From Ephydatia muelleri (lineage: Eukaryota > Porifera > Demospongiae > Spongillida > Spongillidae), in contig JABACO010000007.1 in NCBI GenBank assembly GCA_013339895.1, positions 9,753,635 through 9,817,634 on the forward strand: DNA of 64,000 nucleotides, in the 5' to 3' direction. The position numbers and the translations under genes were made by a program. The notes under the pieces are model-generated. The model was not told where the DNA came from. It was given only the letters and a program-made list of their open reading frames with translations, and ran no database searches. Positions 10,684 through 21,499 of the stretch are shown here, piece after piece. Positions within the stretch are counted from its first letter, which is position 1. Every line of letters begins with the position of its first letter.

Positions 10684-11390
10684 CCCTTTCAAAGAAGTTA
10701 TGTTTGCACAACTTTGCTGCAGAGCCCTTGCTCAATCTTATTTCCTTCTTTCCCAGTGTATAGTGAGAAGTTGAAGAAGTAGCCAGTGCGAGCATCTGCC
10801 AGTACCCACACCTTGATGCCTCGTTTTATTGGTTTCATTGGAAGGTATTGTTTTAACGAACACCGGCCTTGAAATTTAATCATGGCTTCGTCAACTGTTA
10901 CTTCCTTGCTTGGTGAGTATACTTCGTTACACTTCTTAGTAATGTAAGTTAGTATTGGCCTTATCTTTCCTAACCGATCATGACCTGTTTGACCTCTCGG
11001 TATGATGGTGGTGTTGTCAACAAAATGAAGGTATAATTGCAGCTCCCGGAAGCAATCCCTTGAACGCTGGCCTGTACCGCATATTTGGATTCTTGCTTCA
11101 GTAGTCAGTGTATGACGGCAGACGATTGATTGATTGATTGATTGACATAAATTGCTGGCATCTACAATTCCATCTAGCATCTCGTCACTAAAAATCTTTA
11201 AAGGATTGTCAGCAATGAAGGTTTTCAGTCCAACAAAACATTCAAATGGCTGAATGTTTATTGCACCAAAATCGTAAGACCATTCTGTATCTAGCTGATT
11301 CCAACTGTTGTCTTCCATGAGAATGCATGGGTGGATTAGATACATTAAGTCAGTATAAGTGTTTTTACCAGCCACATTGGGGACGCTTTA

Positions 11391-11559
11391 ATTTCATGGG
11401 CACCACCAGTGTCTGTGATGCATGGGCAGGGGTCAACATTAAGCACTTTGGGCTACTTGCACGACCCACTGGCCCTTATTATTGATTGGCCATTCACGCA
11501 TTTAATTAATAGCGTCATGTTATATGCATTTACACAAGTACTGTCACTAAATGGCTGAT
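11391..11559. other. Short spacer, nothing recognised
   Basis: Non-coding spacer between the piggyBac start and the hAT scrap. Confidence 0.4.
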
Positions 11560-11875
11560 GTCATGGCGTAGCTTTGCAGCTACCCCTTCCTTACTACCTA
11601 AATTGACAGCTGCTCTGTCTGTACCTAGAGCAACTACTTTGTTATGCCAATCCAACACTTCTACACGGGTAATTATAGCATCAACAGTTTCAAGGTTGCC
11701 TTCTGCTTTGCGTCCTCTATGCCAATAAAAGATGTAACAACACCAGTACCCATATCTTGATATCTCACATAAATCAGTTCATTTTCACTGTCCATGGCGC
11801 CATCAATCATAACTGAAAAGAAACGAGCCTCAGATAGCTTGGTAATAAGCTGATCTACATGTATTTACTCATGGT
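11560..11875 (-). pseudogene. hAT-type transposase fragment (DUF4371 part)
   Basis: Minus-strand reading from about 11850 gives KLSEARFFSVMIDGAMDSEN, then ELIYVRYQDMGTGVVTSFIG and EDAKQKA. This is the first catalytic block (FFSxMxDGxxD) of the hAT/DUF4371 transposases related to ZMYM and ZNF862-like genes. Stops follow within about 40 codons. No ends or other domains are recognisable. It is a different subfamily from the hAT at 8424-10683. Confidence 0.6.
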
Positions 11876-11989
11876 GGGTATCGTATATAAACCTATTACA
11901 AGCTATTGTTCCACAATGGCATTTTTGATCCAGTATGTACATTAAGGGCAATTAATGCTTTCCCTGGGATGCTCCCCTTGCACTATGTA

Positions 11990-12937
11990 TGCTGGCAGCT
12001 ATTCGGGTAATGCAGAGAGTACTGCCCGTTTAGCCCACTGAGGGGGCAGGCAACAGCCGCAGCTGGACGATTGCTAGCTAGCCAACAGGGACCAATGACA
12101 AGCGCTGGCTATCATTGGGTCGGCCTGTGTTCCAAACCATTACGCTGGCAATGGTTAGGTGGCTATTGGGGTAGATGCCCAGAGGGTGCTGCCCAAGTTA
12201 TAGTGTTACTATATACCCCCAATTGGGTTTAAGTGGGTTTATGGTTCCAGGCATGGGAGTACAAATACAACATCTGTGCATATGCCAATGTGAGTGTGTA
12301 AATGTTACTGAGCTGAGGCTATGACTGCACTGTCTGAGGGCTGTGTCAGAGGGTGATGCATGTACATCTTGTAGACTTCACTCAGCCATCTGCCTAGGTT
12401 CTTGATCGTTGCTGGGGGTAGACCACTCCTAGCTGCTGCTGTTGCTGCTCCAATTCTTAGGCTGTGGGTGATGTACAACTTTGTGCTATAGCCACACCTG
12501 CGGATCAGATGATGCAGGACCAATCTCAGTGCCCTGGCTGTGAGTGCTGTCTCTGATTCAAACAGAAACAGGGGTTTCCTTGCAGGTCGTGTCACCTGAG
12601 CTAGGTTTCTCTGCATTGCAAGGTGTGGGCAGCACATGGGGTGTGTCCGACCAATGTTGATCTGGCAACTTTCCCCCCTCTTGTCTGTCTTCGATTTCGT
12701 AATCACAACTACCATGCGCATGGTGATGTCCTTTGTGGTAAGGTGCTGGTCAGGGTTGAACCCATGCTGGTTGGGTACTGTGAACTCGCTGACCCTTAGC
12801 AGACCGAAGAAGCCCAGCGTGATGGCTGCTTTGAGCATCAAGTGATTGTGAGATAGTTTGTGATCCCTGTCTAGTTGTGAATGCATCTGCCTGTAGTGTT
12901 TTGCAAAATGATAATAATGATCCTGCTTAAAGTACAC
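11990..12937 (-). mobile_element. DIRS-like retrotransposon fossil, recombinase end
   Basis: The minus strand carries a tyrosine recombinase segment (12937-12305), the integrase type of DIRS retrotransposons: FFGLLRVSEF, KTDKRGESCQINIGRTHP, and the catalytic block HSLRIGAATAAARSG followed by LGRWLSEVYKMY with the HxxR pair and the Tyr. Downstream, 11990-12250 is a GC-richer non-coding stretch that matches, diverged, the stretch at 61280-61480 beside another DIRS copy (shared GGGTCGGCCTGTGT and GCCCAGAGGGTG); I read it as the element's 3' region. Reverse transcriptase and upstream parts are absent, so this is a truncated copy. Confidence 0.75.
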
Positions 12938-12995
12938 CCAATATCATGCGCATGCGCAACTATATAATACTACATCTCCCTTTCCTCAGGGCCAA

Positions 12996-13597
12996 TCAAA
13001 ATCTATCCAGAGGACGGATGACTGTCCCAGTTCTTGTCCTTGTCATAATACGGTGTGGTGGACTAACACAAACTGCTTTCTGTTGAGTGTCATCCTCCAC
13101 TGTGGTTCCTTTTTCCTGTTCGGCTGGTATGTCATTAGTGTTCACACCTGGTTCAGCTGGTATGTCATCAGTGTTATCAATGTTCACCCCTGGCTCAGCC
13201 TTTATGACTTTTAGGCGCAGTCTGTTCCGGCCCACCTGTCCACCTTCATCAGTGTTTACCACATATGAATGAGGGGTGTCTGCATGTTCGGTTACTACCC
13301 CAGGTACTTGGATACCATGTTTCATTGTTACCCACATTTCTGAAACTTCTGCCAGCAATGGGAGAGGACGACCCCATGGTTTCTGTCAAAATCACACTTT
13401 TGTCTGTGTTTGAATGCATGATCCTGCATATAGAATGATTTTAGGTAAGGCCAGTGTGGTTTCAATTGGTCTAGCACCAGTGGTAAGTTTGTACGAAGAC
13501 GCCTTCCCATCAGCAGCTCAGCTGGAGATAGACTACACCAGGGTAGTGGGGTAGACCTGTACATCAAAATTGCAAAGTATGGATCCCGCGATTTCAT
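12996..13597 (-). mobile_element. Gypsy-type LTR retrotransposon fossil, integrase C-terminal end
   Basis: Minus-strand pieces show the end of a Gypsy integrase: LMYRSTPLPWCSLSPAELLM followed by GRRLRTNLP (13560-13480), then EMWVTMKHGIQVPGVV and PHSYVVNTDEGGQVGRNRLR (13340-13200), the conserved tail of Ty3/Gypsy pol. No LTRs, gag or reverse transcriptase are attached, so it is a small broken remnant. Its upstream end meets the RAG1-core-like copy 2 near 13600. Confidence 0.65.
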
Positions 13598-13603
13598 CAG
13601 CAG

Positions 13604-14968
13604 TTTAAGAAGCTAAGGGATAGTGTGTTATGCAAGAGTACTCTTCGGTGCTTTGATTACCGGAAGGCAATGGTGATACTGTACAACACATTCAGGGAAA
13701 AAAACATCGACCAAACATTTAAAGACATCCTAAGGACAGCAGTGGATCTAAGTCATCTTTTGTACAGCCGTGACTACGACAGAACCCCTAAAACAGCACT
13801 AGCATTACACAATACTTCTTTCATACACGGCATGCTATGCATTAATGCATTTTCAAGGACAGGAAACACAAAATCATTTGGTCGCTACTTCCACTCATTA
13901 ACAACACATTCAGCTATACTGTATCATATAGTAAGCCTCTTTTCTCTCAACACAGAAGATGAGGATCGCATGTTTGGACAAGCAAAGTCCATTACAAAGT
14001 CTACATCAAACAACCATCCTAACTATGTGATTGAAAATATCATACAGCGTGTTCAAATTGAAGGTGAGTGTGAGTACAAAGAGCAAAACAAAATAGAAGA
14101 AAGTGAAATTCATAAACTGTCAGCAGCATTTGGCAGGAGAAAAAACACAATCTTTAGTACTACTTTTATGGATGAACAAGCTTTGCAATACCAAGCTCAC
14201 CTTGAGAGAATTGGTGACTTCTTATTACCTGGTGAGGGAGTATGGTAGAAGCGTGTTCCTCAAGGGGTCGGATTTCTGGATGGGGATGATGAAGATGACT
14301 TTAAACATGAAGGACCAAACCTAATGCATTACCGATCAACATCAGTGGCTGATGTTGATCTGTATTTATAACAGCGGTGGGAAGAGTGCATTTTGAAAAA
14401 TGCCATTCTTCCAGTACACAACATTTCCCATTACATGCCACCTGATATCAGTGTTTATGAAGAAATAGTTGATACCCCAGAGAAGACCACAGACACACAG
14501 ACATGTTCACATTCCGAAGCGATCACATCATCATCCAGAAGCAATGCAGTAGCATTCAATAACGATGACACCACAGAAGCATTAGAAAGTACACGTACCG
14601 AGGTCCAGTGTGACACCTATCACCACAGAACACCATGCACAGAACTAAATACGCAAGTATCTACAACTTCCAAAAAGGTTTCTAAACCAAATATGGGTGA
14701 GAAGTATCTAACTGCCCTAGCAAGGGCATTAAGGCTACTATTACCACATTCAGCAGCATTAGAACGCTTTGACAAACTACGGTTTACGATGAAAAACGTA
14801 CAGGAGAACGGTAAATACAAGGCTTGTAACAGAATGGAGTATGATAAGCTCAGCAAACATTTCATGGAGTTGGTCAAAGCACTTGTTCATACATATGACC
14901 ACAGTAATGACCACTTCAAAAGGATAGGAAAGAAACTTCGAATACATGATTGGAAGTGTGTATTATAA
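13604..14968 (+). pseudogene. RAG1-core-like transposase, copy 2, C-terminal third
   Basis: The frame begins abruptly near 13604 next to a Gypsy scrap and lacks the two Asp blocks and the CxxC. It keeps the C-terminal part of copies 1 and 3: KSTLRCFDYRKAMVILYNTF, RTPKTALALHNTSFIHGMLC, then GRYFHSLTTHSAILYHIVSL with the His-x4-His pair and SLNTEDEDRMFGQ with the candidate catalytic Glu. It continues through QYQAHLERIGDFLLPGEGVW to a TAG at 14246. After further stops near 14370, the tail continues to 14968 (ALARALRLLLPHSAALERFD near 14718-14780, equivalent to 46160-46230 in copy 3). The tail lets one place the C-terminus of the family, which copy 1 loses at the window edge. Confidence 0.7.
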
Positions 14969-15925
14969 AGGAAATAATGCAACTGTATCCTACTATGTGC
15001 ATACCTGCTCATTTGATTTTATGTACAAGTGATGTTTAAATCTTATCTGTAATTGTGAAATAGTCACTACATGTACTGATTTACACAGGACAAATACCAC
15101 AATGAAAAACAACACTTCTGCACAATCTGCACGGACAGCATGATTGTCTAACACTGATTCCTACTCGACACTACCCACTTTATCATAAAACTAAACTTAC
15201 ATGCAGCGTCTATGTCAACGAGAGCGTCCGTTTCGAACAAGCACAGAAGTTCACTTTTCTACATCGTAAAAACGATCGGTTGGTATTAGCGCGGGTATAG
15301 CGTGTCCCCTGGATACACTTTTCTGACAATTGGCACAGTACGGTTGAGCCATCTTTTCCCCACTTCCTTCGGTGGCTCTAAATAATTTTAAATTCCACAA
15401 TGGCAGTGTCACAAAAACACTCTTCTGTACAATCCGCGTAGACAATAAGATTGTCTAACCCTTAGTCCCACTCCTAGTATAGATACTTTGTGATAAATAG
15501 TTATCAGCTGTTATAAGCTTAAGGACGCGTGTCTGTGCATTACACGGCAATTGGGCACATGCAGGCTTAATAACGGCAGTGGGCTACACCCAACTATGTT
15601 ATACATTCATTATAGGACACATACTTACCAGCAACATTCAGAAACCTCTACCGGTATAAACACCGCGGATTATCTCTGCAAAGCCCGATGAGTAATCTGG
15701 AAGAAGATGAAACCAGACAACTGACGGCACTCTGGGTGAACGTAGGGAGAGCCGCAAGGTTACCACTCCAATTGTCCACGATTGAGAGGACTGACATATA
15801 TAATATAACCTTACAAGATAAAATATAATACACGCATGCGCAATACGTTATACTCGTTACTAAGCTACATAGCGCCGCGCGAGCGACATGTTGTTTACAT
15901 GTTGTCAACATTTATTGCAGGTGTA
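14969..15925. other. Non-coding, with a diverged ~90-bp direct repeat
   Basis: No convincing gene. Segments near 15085-15165 and 15388-15462 resemble each other (shared CCACAATG, ACACT(T)CTG, ACAATC and GATTGTCTAAC strings in the same order, same orientation). Lying just downstream of the RAG1-core-like copy 2, they could be part of its element end. A GC-poor tract follows to the DIRS piece. Confidence 0.35.
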
Positions 15926-15929
15926 GCTT

Positions 15930-16300
15930 GCCTTAACCACCCTGAGTACTATGTAGACACCTGCCTTGCCCTTAGGTCTTCGGTCAGCTCCGTACATCTT
16001 CAACCAGTTTGCCTCTGCCCTTCACTGGATCATGGCCACCAACTATGCAGCAGATTTGATCCACTACCTTGATAATTTCCTCCTGGCTGGCCCATCTGGA
16101 CAACCCACCTGGAGTCAATGGAAACCATGCTTATGTGCGAGAAGCTGGCGATTCCAGTTGCCTTGGACAAACAGGAAGGTCCAGCGACCACCATCACATT
16201 CCTTGGCATCACCATCGACACCACACTACAACAGCTGCGGTTACCACCAGACAAGCTGCAAGAAATGACCCTCTTGATTATATCCTGGCGGAAAAGCACA
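15930..16300 (+). mobile_element. DIRS-like reverse transcriptase fossil fragment
   Basis: Plus-strand reading contains VDTCL, GLRSAPYIFNQFASALHW, DLIHYLDNFLLAGP (the YxDD-type active-site region, here LDNF) and TTITFLGITIDTT, which is the DIRS reverse transcriptase order also seen at 63089-63859. Only about 370 bp remain. The left edge starts exactly at a 21-bp string that also occurs at 19086-19106 beside a DIRS piece of opposite orientation. Broken. Confidence 0.7.
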
Positions 16301-16317
16301 AGACCATATGAATCACC

Positions 16318-18515
16318 GTGCACTGTGACAACATGGCAATACCTGGTCCAATCAGTCGGCCAGGCTCCCGTCTCGAACCCCCAGAGGCATTCTGTTTTAA
16401 GAATCCTGATGGATGGACTCGCTGGATACGACGCTTCGAACAGTTTCGCGTAGCCTCCAGTCTGGACAAAGAAGCGGGAACACAACAGGTTAGCACGCTA
16501 CTTTACGGTCTGGGCGAGGAGGCAGAAACGGTATTGTCTTCAACCAATATTACGGATGTGGAAAGAGCAGACTACAAGAAAGTAGTGGAGAAGTTGGACC
16601 GCTATTTCCTGGTTAGGCGTAACGTAATATTTGAGCGTGCTAGATTCAACAGAAGAGACCAAGGAGAAGACGAGACCGCAGAAAGGTACATAACGTCTTT
16701 ATATAGCTTGGCGGAACACTGTAACTAATGGCGACTGGACTGAGGAAATGATTCGGGACCGTTTAGTGGTGGGGATCCGTGACAAAGCAATTTCTGAGAT
16801 ACTACAATTGGAAGCAGGTCTTACCCTAGAGAGGGCAAAGGTCATGCTTCGCCAACGGAAGGCGGTACATGAACAACAGCAAGTGCTCAAGGGAGCAATG
16901 AATTCATCAGTAACCATAACTCCAGATGCCCTCGATGAACTGCACACACAGAAGGGGCAATCACTACAAGTGAAGTGTAAAGATGCAACTCCTCGAAGGT
17001 ATCAAGAGAGACAGTCGAAGCCTTGCACTCGATGTGGTAAAGGACAGCACCAACATCAGGCATGTCCAGCTAAGGATGTCACATGCCATCGGTGTATAAG
17101 GATTGAGCATTATAAGTCACAGTGTTTTTCTAGAACAGTGGGCGAAATACACACAGATATCGGAAGCCATAAGCAGCAGCCAGCCTTTATCGGAGCTCTC
17201 TCTGCAACTAATGGTGCAAGCAATGCATGGATGGTGACGTTAAAGATGTCAATAAGGATGGTGCAATTGAAACTAGACACAGGAGCAGAAGTTAGTGCAA
17301 TATACGACACTACTTTCAGATCCTTCAAAGGACACAGGCTGATACAACCGAGCACGTCTCTCTATGGTCCAGCATGCAGTGCTCTTGAGGTTATTGGGCA
17401 GTTTGACGGCAGGCTCAGTCATGGCAGGAAATCCACTACACAAACCATGTTTGTTGTTAAAGGCCTAAGGAACAATTTACTAGGCTTGCCAGGTATTGTG
17501 GCCGTAGCTCAGGTTGACATGATCACAACTGCAAGTTCAAATATTGTAGATATGTTTCCTGATTAATTTCAAGGTCTAGGAAACCTGGGAGAGCCATATG
17601 ACATACAGCTTCAACCAGATGCGAAACCATATTATCTCTTTACACCCCATCATATCCCACTACCCCTACGTCCACAGGTTAAAGCAGAACTGGACCGAAT
17701 GGAAGCAGAAGGAATTTTCATAAGCTCCCATTTGGAATTTGCAGTGCCCCAGAACATTTCCAGAAACGGATGAGCAGAATCTTGCAAGCTATCCAGAACA
17801 TGTGTTCACCAACAAGTATCTCAGAACTGCAACATTTTCTAGACATGGCTAACCAGTTAGGAAAGTTCTCAAGTAACCTGGCCCAAATTACTCAACCTCT
17901 TTGAGAGCTGTTGGGTAAGAACAGGGTATGGCAGTGGACATCTGGTCATGAGCAGGCATTCCTTCAGACCAAAGAGGAACTCAGCAAGCCTCCTATACCA
18001 GCCTACTACAACCCAAATCTACCAACAAAAGTATCTGCAGACGCATCTTCATATGGCCTAGGGCAGTCCTGTTGCAAGAAAGTCATTCGGTCTGGAAACC
18101 AGTCGTTTTTGCCTCTCGATCAATGACTGAAACTGAGACGCGCTATGCGCAGATCGAAAAGGAGGCATTGGCCACTGCTTGGGCGTGCGAAAAATTTGCA
18201 GACTATATTATTGGACTCAGGGTTATAATTGAAACAGATCACAAGCCCCTGGTACCACTTTAGGGATCCAAACACTTGGATGACTTACCTCCCCAAATCC
18301 TCAGATTTCGATTAAGGCTAGCAAGATTCGACTATACGATCCAACATGTACCTGGTAAACTACTAGTCACAGGGGATGCACTATCTCGTGCACCACTATC
18401 AAGCACCCACTGTACTGAGGTCGAGCAGGATCAGGAACCCGAACACATCATCGAATTATGTGTGAAACACCTGCCAGCTACACAGCAAAGGCTTAGCCAA
18501 TATAAGCTATTATAA
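16318..18515 (+). mobile_element. Gypsy-type LTR retrotransposon fossil, gag to RNase H
   Basis: Parts in order: a gag-like segment (16330-16990; FRVASSLDKEAGTQQVSTLL, FERARFNRRDQ), a CCHC-type knuckle region (17020-17110; CTRCGKGQHQHQAC and CHRC), an aspartic protease with DTGAEVSAIYD (17275-17310), a shrunken reverse transcriptase region (17570-17900) and an RNase H region (17910-18515; SADASSYGLGQ, TDHKPLVPL, PGKLLVTGDALSRAP). Integrase and both LTRs are not found. Several breaks and an internal loss make it a fossil. Confidence 0.75.
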
Positions 18516-18910
18516 AAGTATCTTGTAAGTAGTACAAAAAACCAAACGCTTGTTTCAATCCACACCCGAGTGTGACGCTACACAAGTCAGTAAGAATAGG
18601 TTCACATGAGTATTCATATTTATTTACCCGACCCTTAAATTATACAATGCAGTGTACGTTCATGCTTTCCCTGCATACCTGAAAGCTGTACAACAAATCC
18701 ACTTGAAGTCTTGAATGCGACGTACCGTACGCGTGATTGGCGCGCCAAACGTTCATTGGTTGTTACGTATCGTGACGTCATTTAAAATTGTACGTGGCGC
18801 ATGCGAGAATGGCAATATGGTATCATTATGTTCGTACATTTTATAGGGCTTAAAATTCTTTATATTGCACATTATTACTAAATTGCACAGAAGTTAGGTC
18901 CTTAATCAAT
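18516..18910. other. No gene seen
   Basis: AT-rich spacer with a few CpG-containing motifs (GTACCGTACGCGTGATTGGC near 18722). Nothing recognised. Confidence 0.4.
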
Positions 18911-18912
18911 GT

Positions 18913-20100
18913 TTATTCACTAGGGCCAAAAGTTCTTATCACTCGGGTTGCGTAGTGAATGATAACGAAGTTATAGTATATATAAATATTTCTATTTTTA
19001 AAATGTTGTTTTACGCTTTGAACTCCCACAACTTGCATATAACTGATGTTTGACAGCTTTTCTGTGATCCGATCCTGGTGTAGATGCCTTAACCACCCTG
19101 AGTACTTCCCCTTCCAATGGAGTCCCAAGAGGTCACACTCTGCTACAATGATTACCATGCAGAAGGCAGCCTTGAGGTTAATCTTGGCTATTATACACCC
19201 GGCCATTACCATATCGGTCACCATGGCAACTGCATCATCTACCGTCGCATACTTCTTTATCAATGTAGTCATTGATGCTGATGCCTTCAGGTGCAGACAG
19301 ATGCATGATGACCCTCCATTTCCTGTTCTTCTTCTGCACAGCTACTAGCCCTAATGTGTGTCGGTGTGCTGTGTGGGGAAAATGAGGTCCTGGAAACACA
19401 GTTGTCAACAACAGATAGCAGCCATGAGATCCAGGCTTTGCTGGGATGATTCCTTAATTCTTGCTCAAAGGTAGAGCTTCGTAGAGGTGTGTGAGCTCGC
19501 GGTAGCTCACGCGGGTGCCAGCTTGGTATGAGGGCAGGCTGTAGCGGGGTGGTCCCCACCACAATATGGGCCCCAGCAATTGTGGGCATAGTGGCATTCA
19601 GTTCCCTTGGTGCACTTTCCGTAGTTAAAATGGCGACAGATCTCCTGGCCAGTGCTGGTGAGTACGGAGCGATCACCCTACTGATTGCTGGCATTCCCTG
19701 CTGTGTGAGCTGGGCCCTGGTGAGGGGTGGAGCTGGTAGTCTGCACCTGCTGTCGGGCACAAAAGGGGTTATGGGTGACGCACCAGACCAGGATGTCCTC
19801 TTTCAGCATGTCCCACTGGAAGGTTGTGGACTTAGTTCTAGCTGCTGCCTCCCGAAATAGCCTGTCGTACTTCAGGGCCAATGCAGCTGGGTAGGCAGAA
19901 AACAGCTGGCACACGATGGTCTGATATTTGAATGTGTATGGTACCTTGTGACTTATACAGTTGCACAGATGGTGGGAGTTCTGGAAGATCATCATCATGT
20001 TTGCTGTGTTGTAGGGTACCTTGTGTTTCACACTCCCTGTCTGTGTACAGCTGGACACAACATGGAGGCAAATTTTGCTGTAGAACGTCATCGCAGTCAC
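18913..20100 (-). mobile_element. DIRS-like retrotransposon fossil, gag-side and start of reverse transcriptase
   Basis: On the minus strand, 20090-19680 carries the DIRS gag-like region (SHKVPYTFKYQTIVCQLFSA, REAAARTKSTTFQWDMLKED). 19760-19290 is a Pro/Ala-rich linker, and 19270-19105 is the beginning of the reverse transcriptase (KINLKAAFCMVI, LLGLHWKGKY). The coding similarity stops at 19106, at the 21-bp string shared with 15930-15950. The copy is broken in several places. Confidence 0.65.
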
Positions 20101-20159
20101 TGTCTATAATGCAGCATTATTGTGGCAGTATTTGTATGTATTGATGTGGTTGTAGGGTG

Positions 20160-20527
20160 GATACCTTGTGATTCGCACTCTCTGTGTACAGTGGATACTT
20201 TGTGATTCGCACTCTCTGTGTACAGATACCTTGTGATTCGCACTCTCTGTGTACAGAGGATACCTTGTGATTCGCATTCTCTGTGTACAGAGGATACCTT
20301 GTGATTCGCACTCTCTGTGTACAGAGAATACCTTGTGATTCGCACTCTCTGTGTACAGAGAATACCTTGTGATTCGCACTCTCTGTGTACAGAGAATACC
20401 TTGTGATTCGCACTCTCTGTGTACAGAGGATACCGTGTGATTCGCACTCTCTGTGTACAGAGGATACACTCTCTGTGTACAGAGGATACCCTGTGATTCG
20501 CACTCTCTGTCTGTGTACAGATGCACT
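20160..20527. repeat. 34-bp minisatellite, about 10-11 copies
   Basis: Tandem copies of a 34-bp unit containing CTTGTGATTCGCACTCTCTG followed by TGTACAGAGGATAC, with a few shortened units near 20220 and 20465. The minus strand of the unit has no stop in any frame and 34 is not a multiple of 3. All three minus frames therefore stay open and each cycles through the same 34-residue pattern. A diverged single unit lies at 20010-20050 inside the DIRS gag-side fossil, a likely seed for the array. Confidence 0.9.
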
Positions 20528-21480
20528 CATGAAGACTCATTCAGCCCGCCTGCAACATTCCTATGTTATGATGGCTTCATCTATTGGGGCATACTAAGCA
20601 TGATTTCGTCTCTTTTCTTGAAGGCGTCAAGGATAGAAGAACACGGCATGTCTACATTTGTGAGGGAAGATTTTATAGACACCCACCCGTATGAATAATA
20701 AAATTAGGGGCGCAGTATCTTCCGTGTCAAGGTGCTGAATTGGTCATCACTACCAACCGTCATTGGCTCGTCATCCCTGCTGTGACTGCTATAATTACTG
20801 CATTGCATGTCAGTGGTGCTTTCATAGAGCATCTCGAGGACCTCTCCATCTCTAGCCTTCGCGCTTGCTTGGCCATTCTAAATTACGTATTCGTGTTTCA
20901 TTATCTAACTTGATATTATTTACCTTTTTTGAGTATGTTTAACTCAAAACCTGAAGTAGCGATGGTACCTTTTGACTCCTGCACTGTTACGACTGACCGT
21001 CAAGTCCGAAAAGTTACTGGATGCGTGCAAATGGCTATGCGCCTATTGGTTATTACCGCCTAAACCATATGGACTACAGTTGGACGCCAATTGGCATCCA
21101 CCCGCTTTGGGATACATAATTGTCGGTCGCCAATTGGTGTCTACCGCAATTAATTGGTTAAATGTACCTTGCTTCAATTAGGTATGGAAAACAACATCAT
21201 CACAAATTCCAGTGTAAGCAAAACATTATATTCGGAATGCAATTTCAGAGCTGGACAAATCTTCAATAGATGTCAGCATGTGGTCACTACATTGTAGATA
21301 GAATGTATAATTGCAACGTACAATGTATGTTTTTGTCTCCTTTACAACCTTGGCAACGATTCTGCTCAATTCTTCCTGTAGCTTACTCTATCTAGGGTAA
21401 TAAGCTGAACAAAAGAATACAGGATTCCTCCACCCCACGCAAGTGCTGCAGCTAAGCCCTTTGCTGTTGCAATTACTCAA
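20528..21480. other. No gene seen
   Basis: No recognisable coding sequence. Around 21020-21160 there are repeated GCCAATTGG-type strings (AATTGGCATCC, GCCAATTGGTGTC). Confidence 0.4.
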
Positions 21481-21499
21481 ATTCTGTTTAGTTGCGATG

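Larger units (their letters stand above)
7691..11390 (-). pseudogene. piggyBac transposase split by a hAT insertion
   Basis: The N-terminal part runs from about 11375 to 10698: DTEWSYDFGAINIQPFECFVG, then RELQLYLHFVDNTT, then KEVTVDEAMIKFQGRCSLKQ (first catalytic block with VDEAM) and RGIKVWVLADARTGYF. The frame is interrupted exactly where the hAT element 8424-10683 sits. It resumes at 8415 with GLYHHVYFDNYFTSIALIED, then RKDRKYFPPQLSE. The C-terminal block at 8085-7822 has NTFMKGVDREDQLQGYYKTK and KMYKYIFWFLFDMV. The tail near 7800 continues GRPYAVTEQPVPLLHMPMKR. ATTG microsatellite expansion near 11125-11145 disturbs the N-terminal part. The protein is otherwise piggyBac-like in order and length. 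It was broken at least by the insertion. Confidence 0.75.

Noticed and set aside
10574-10795. Gly-rich ORF
   Set aside because: Produced by the poly-C tract at the right end of the hAT element.
20160-20527. CRISPR-like array
   Set aside because: The repeats are contiguous with no unique spacers, and the window is clearly eukaryotic.
20097-20540. Three overlapping minus-strand ORFs of about 140 codons with repetitive protein
   Set aside because: They only reflect the stop-free 34-bp minisatellite; no independent coding evidence.
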